In this document: piece by piece, positions 59,961-64,000 of the stretch
How positions within the stretch are numbered: the stretch's first letter is position 1
Layout of the letters: each line of letters opens with the position of its first letter
Assembly: GCA_007922305.1 (NCBI GenBank)
Contig: ML677335.1
Span: 35,265,545 to 35,329,544, forward strand
DNA length: 64,000 bases
Origin: Dermatemys mawii
Taxonomy: Eukaryota; Chordata; Testudines; Dermatemydidae
Direction: 5' to 3'
The notes under the pieces: generated by a model
The model's database searches: none
What the model saw: the letters and a program-made list of their open reading frames with translations, nothing else
What the model was told of the DNA's origin: nothing
Program-made: the position numbers and the translations under genes

Positions 59961-62017
59961 ACTACAACACACAACACGTGGGAATCACCTGTGACACATG
60001 CACACATATGAAATTCTATTTTTAGAACAGAGCTTTTGCTGTTTCCAGTCTGAGTAACATAGGTAAATAAAAGAAAACCTTGTTTTGTCTCTTGTTCACA
60101 TAAATGATGTGAAAAATTAGTTCTGTGGCAGATGAGTACCTTGGCAGCACTTTGATTTGTCACAATAAATAAGGCTTCTCTGAAAACTAATGCATTAAGC
60201 TGTTTTCAGTTACTGCAAAGCAGAGCCTACAGAGTATTCTAAAAGGCTTTCTTTAAGTGTTGATTTTGGTGAAATTTCAAAAGAGCAGTTATTATCCGCA
60301 GAGGGAGGGTTTGGGATAGATTGAGTCTACATTTTCCCCGCAGCAAGCAGTGCTAGTCCCTTAAATGCTTGAGTTAATTAAAACTAGACTGGAAAAAACA
60401 CTGGAGAACGTACAATAGGGACCTGATCCAAGTCCAGTTAAAGTCAGTGCAAAGCCTCAGATTGACTTCACTGAGCTCAAGATGTAGCCCTAGAATGGAG
60501 ATTTAAAGATGTGGGAATCACCAGCAGCAGCCATAAAGTTGCAGTCCTATTCCCATTCCTTGTCATTTTTCTCTGCATTGAGTTGCTCAGTCAACAGAGG
60601 ATGCTCAGATAACAGAGGATGCTCATAGACCTGAGAAACATAATACGTTCTGGCATAAATAATTCTGGTGTTCATGACGACAACCACTTGCAAGTGGTTG
60701 AATATGGGTCCTATGCGTTCATGGTCCAGGAAACAGCCCCAAACTCTCCAAGCCATGCAGTAGATAACTTATGAAGTCTTTTCTTCCCTGAAAGCTAGTT
60801 CAAGTTTTCTCAAATATAATTTTTCTCTTGGGGTTTGCCGGACAGCGAGTACTGATATACTTTTCAAAACTGTGACAATTCGGTGACTAAGGTTTACAGG
60901 AGGTATCTATGTGAACCTTTCCCCTTAATTTTGCTAGCATTTACTCTCAAATTTCACTGAAAAATTTGAAATGCTTGGGGCCAATGGCCTGAGTGGTGGG
61001 ATTGCTTGAAATCTTGGAACAGCTCTGTTTAAATGTGTTTGTATTGGCCCTGTCAATTCAACCTAAACTCATAAATGTAGACCAGGGCTAAGGAAGTAAG
61101 ACCCCTCTTACCTTCTCACCTGTGGCTTCCACTACATAGGATTGAGAACAGGGACAACTTGCCTGACACTACTCCCTGGTATGAGCAAATGGGCAAAAGG
61201 TGGTGGAGGTGGGAGGAGGTTGGAACACTGGGCTCCACACCTTTATCAGATTTGCTGACTGGGTATATAGGGAGAGAGTCAGCTGCTTTGTGAAAAGGAG
61301 CAAAAGAATTGTCCCTCCCATATAGGAAGGGGGAAACAAAGTAGTAATTGTGACTCTCCGTATCACAACTCATTCCTCAGACTGCTCCTGGAGAAAAGAG
61401 AAACCTGTTACTTAGGGCAGATTTTAAACTTACAATTTAGCCCTTCTGCTCCCAAACAATTGGAGCAGAGAATGTGTGGTTTCAACAATATTGTAACTAT
61501 GCCATAAGGCATTTTCTCTGATAAGCTTAAGTAGTATGTTAACAAATGACCATGGGTAGCGGGGGGTGGGGGGGGGAAGAGGAGGAGAAGGTGGTGGTGT
61601 GCGCCAGTAGGGAGTGACTGAATTCAGCAAGAAAGGGACTATATAGAAAGAGTCCAACTGTGAAACTTATTTCACATTTTATCCTGGTCTGTCAGAGCTC
61701 TCAACGAATATTTCTCTAATGTACCATTTCACCATTCTGCACATACCATACAAACTCATTAGATAAGGAAACAGTAAACACATGATTTTTTCTGGGTTAA
61801 GCTCTTCTCCACCTGCTGTTCAAAGAAACTACTGAATGATGAAACTTGCTGCAATGGCAGTACCAATCTTCTTGCTCTGCTGTGTGAAACAGCCACCATC
61901 ATTCATTTCTAAGTGGTCTGAATCACAAAGCCCACCCCTTGTCAAGAAAAATAAAGGGTAAGCTTCCACATGGAATAGCATTTCAGCACAGCAGAATGTA
62001 ATGGCATTAGCTACTTT
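59961..62017. other. Unique sequence without a gene
   Basis: Includes a dispersed motif copy at 60420-60480 (ACCTGATCCAAGTCC, then ATTGACTTCACTGAGC) and a purine-rich, G-run segment at 61558-61600. Overlapping frames at 61116-61373 are on the same non-coding stretch. Confidence 0.5.
61558..61600 (+). repeat. G-rich low-complexity tract
   Basis: Six G, one T, nine G, then GGA and GGT repeats. It has enough G runs for a potential G-quadruplex; no function implied. Confidence 0.8.
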
Positions 62018-62449
62018 GTCTTATACAGGGGTCTCAAACTCAAATGACCACGTGGGCTGCATGAGGATGAGTGCACAGGCCCAAGGGCCACATCACTGAC
62101 ATGCCCCTCCTTGCTGCCGCCGGCCTCACCCCCACTCCACCCCTTCCATGAGGTCCTGCCCCTGTCCCCACTCCTCTTCGAGCGCACAGCTCCCCACTCC
62201 TCCCCCTCCCTCCTGGAAAGCACTAGGCACCACCAACAGCTGTTTGGCAAACAAAGCAAGAGCAATATAGGAAGTCCAGAGCTGGAAACACAAGCAAACA
62301 AATCTAATTTAACAAGAAATTACCAGCCTCAGATAATTCAAGCTTTTTTCAAATGTAATATGCTGATAAATCTGTCAGAAATTTTATTCCATATCAGCCT
62401 AATATCAATTATAATAATTTTATAAAGTCTCCCTCCCCCAAACTGATCC

Positions 62450-62795
62450 TCATAAGCCTGTTCCCCATCCCCACTTATCCCCATAACCCAGCTTCCTGTG
62501 CCCCATCCCCAAATCTCCACCCACTCACCCCTGTTCCCCAGCCCCCTGTTCCCCAAATCTCCCCCCACTCATGCTTGTAGCCAGCTCTTTGTTCCATCCC
62601 AAATCTCCCCCACTCACCCTCGTAATCCTGCTCCCTGTCCCCAAATCTCCATCCACTCACCCCTGTAACTCAGCTCCCTGTAACCCACCCCTAAATATCA
62701 CCCCACTCACCTCCTATAACCCTGTACTTCATCTCCAAATGTCCCCCCACTCATCTTTGTAACCCAGAGCCCTGTTCCCCAAATCTCCTCCTACC
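62450..62795. repeat. Degenerate minisatellite, about 44-50 bp unit, about seven copies
   Basis: The unit pattern is CCCCAAATCTCC, CCCACTCACC, TGTAACCCAGCTCCCTG. AAAT starts occur at 62511, 62555, 62601, 62643, 62693, 62737 and 62781, giving spacings of 44, 46, 42, 50, 44 and 44. Confidence 0.9.
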
Positions 62796-63060
62796 CTCCC
62801 ATCTTCAGTATCCTCCCACCCCTAAGCTGCCCCTCCCTGTCCCCCCGTCTCCTCTCTCCACCTCCTTTCAGACTTCCCAGACTCTCCTCCCCGCTACCCC
62901 TTGCCCGAGCCCGGTGTTCTCCGCAGGGGATACCAGTAGTGGGGCATGGCAGGCAGGGGGCGGCACAGCAAGCCCAGGGAGCTGCAGCTGGCAAGAGAGC
63001 CGTGGAACGGTGCTCACCTCTGGCTGCTCACAGGGCAGCGGCACCCACCTGGGGGTGGGA

Positions 63061-63358
63061 AGGCTTCTCTGCTGCCTGGCTGGGCTGCTACTAAGCCTCA
63101 GCTTCCAGACGCTGCTGCTGTGGCTTCAACGAATGAGCTGGGGCGGCGCTTTGCAGGAGCCCTCTACAGGGGCAGCCAGGAGTGGTAAGCCAGGCTCCCC
63201 GCCGCCCTCCCGCCTCTCTCTGCGGGAGACTTACCACTCCTGGCTGCTGCTGCAGAGGGCTCCTGAGAAGCACCTCCCCAGCTTGTTCACTGAGGCGGCA
63301 GCAGCAGCGACTGGAAGCTGGGGCTCGGCAGCAGCCCAGCCAGGCAGCAGAGAAGCCT
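63061..63358. repeat. 129-bp inverted repeat (long hairpin)
   Basis: Arm 63061-63189 (AGGCTTCTCTGCTGCCTGGC ... CCAGGAGTGGTAAG) is repeated in inverse at 63230-63358, with a 40-base loop and scattered mismatches. Explains the matching open frames on both strands. Confidence 0.93.
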
Positions 63359-63491
63359 CTGCTTCTGGCCCCTCCCCCTGGAAACTGCTATGGTGGTCGG
63401 GGAGCACCAGGGTGCTTGGCGGGCCACAGAGAAGAGCTTCGCAGGCCGCATGCAGCCCGTGGGCCACATGTTTGAGACACCTGGTCTAATA

Positions 63492-64000
63492 CCAATCTGT
63501 ATTTAGATTAACAGTGTACAATGTGTACAGGTTGGTAAATCCATGATTTTTGAGTTGAAGTCCTCAGAATATACTTGTTTTATTCTGGCTTGTTATTTTA
63601 ATCAGACTGTGCTGGTCTCATAGTAATTTATAGCATTTTATAAAGTAATAAGCAAATCTAAACTAACCTCTCTCCATTATGCTCTCCTAAGAACGCTAAC
63701 AGCCAAGAACAAAATGAGCAATACCCACAATATAAAAAGCAGGTCTTTGTAAAAATTCTACTGTTCAATCTCCCTCATATCTCATTGAGAAGGACATAAC
63801 TGTCAAAGAACTCTCAAACTATACAATACATCTCAGTTAGTGTAAATGCAAATTGGTGCCACTCCATTGAGTTCGGTGAGCTATGTTGATCTGCACTAGC
63901 TGGGGATCTGACCCATTCTTTTCTTCTTTTATAAAGCTATTTCAACCCACTTGATAAAACATGAGTACAATCAAGTTACGTTCCATTAAAATAACACCAA
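63492..64000. other. Unique sequence to the window edge
   Basis: A dispersed motif copy lies at about 63836-63915 (GTGTAAATGC, CCACTCCATTGAGTTCGGTG, GGGGATCTGACCC). Nothing else seen. Confidence 0.45.

Larger units (their letters stand above)
62026..63483. mobile_element. hAT element, 1,458 bp, non-autonomous
   Basis: The left end CAGGGGTCTCAAACTC... continues to GTGGGCTGCATG (near 62062). The right end is its inverse, GCATGCAGCCCGTGGGCC to GTTTGAGACACCTG. Flanks GTCTTATA (62018-62025) and GTCTAATA (63484-63491) match at 7 of 8. The interior has a pyrimidine-rich minisatellite and a 129-bp inverted repeat. The 191-residue frame at 62914-63489 and its mirrors (63091-63475) come from the GC-rich inverted repeat and are not a transposase. 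Confidence 0.9.

Noticed and set aside
62450..62795. CRISPR-like array
   Set aside because: Units are degenerate and tandem with no distinct spacers; it is a minisatellite in a eukaryotic transposon.
63061..63358. CpG-island promoter at a gene start
   Set aside because: The GC-rich interval is bounded by hAT ends and a TSD, so it is transposon interior.
62914..63489. 191-residue plus-strand open frame, the longest in the window, with mirrored frames on the other strand
   Set aside because: It lies in the GC-rich hairpin of the hAT element; composition and the inverted repeat explain it. No transposase or other motif.

Overview
The window reads as a gene-free stretch of a vertebrate nuclear genome, intergenic or deep-intronic, most likely from a turtle. 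The species call rests on repeats: CR1 LINE fragments of the kinds that dominate turtle and crocodilian genomes, hAT-type non-autonomous elements with 8-bp target-site duplications (TSDs), solo LTRs that resemble my recollection of turtle LTRs, and a Penelope-like element with a GIY-YIG nuclease remnant. A crocodilian or another sauropsid is the alternative; repeat names were not checked against a library. The sequence is AT-rich. No open reading frame outside mobile elements looks like a conserved protein, and I see no convincing exon, tRNA gene, rRNA, CpG-island promoter or CRISPR array.

Layout. 1-10.8 kb: mostly unique AT-rich DNA with short old remnants (tRNA-like SINE piece, L2-like reverse transcriptase tail, MIR piece, CR1 3' end). 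10.8-15.8 kb: a DNA transposon split by a 713-bp solo LTR, a second LTR of about 809 bp in minus orientation, and hAT fragments. 16-21 kb: mainly unique. 21.1-22.4 kb: the largest CR1 copy. 23.4-31 kb: an unassigned interspersed repeat, a complete 312-bp hAT element, two more CR1 pieces and a short TAGGGTGACCAG-type element. 31.7-32.4 kb: Penelope-like remnant. 35.6-43.5 kb: three CR1 pieces, an LTR-like unit carrying a five-unit heat-shock-element match, an (AT)n tract and a second Penelope tail. 44.5-48.3 kb: an RTE-like LINE remnant split by a small transposon, then a hairpin-ended repeat containing a nested hAT element. 48.3-55.3 kb: largely unique, with one small hAT containing an (ATAC)n tract. 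55.3-60 kb: CR1 pieces, a hAT element with a perfect TSD and a pogo/Tigger-like element. 62.0-63.5 kb: a 1,458-bp hAT element with an internal minisatellite and a 129-bp inverted repeat.

No genes work together here; the story is successive and nested transposition. No new biological system is evident. The points most worth checking are the heat-shock-element-like array in an LTR-like unit, the large foldback hAT element and the nested insertions with readable TSDs.
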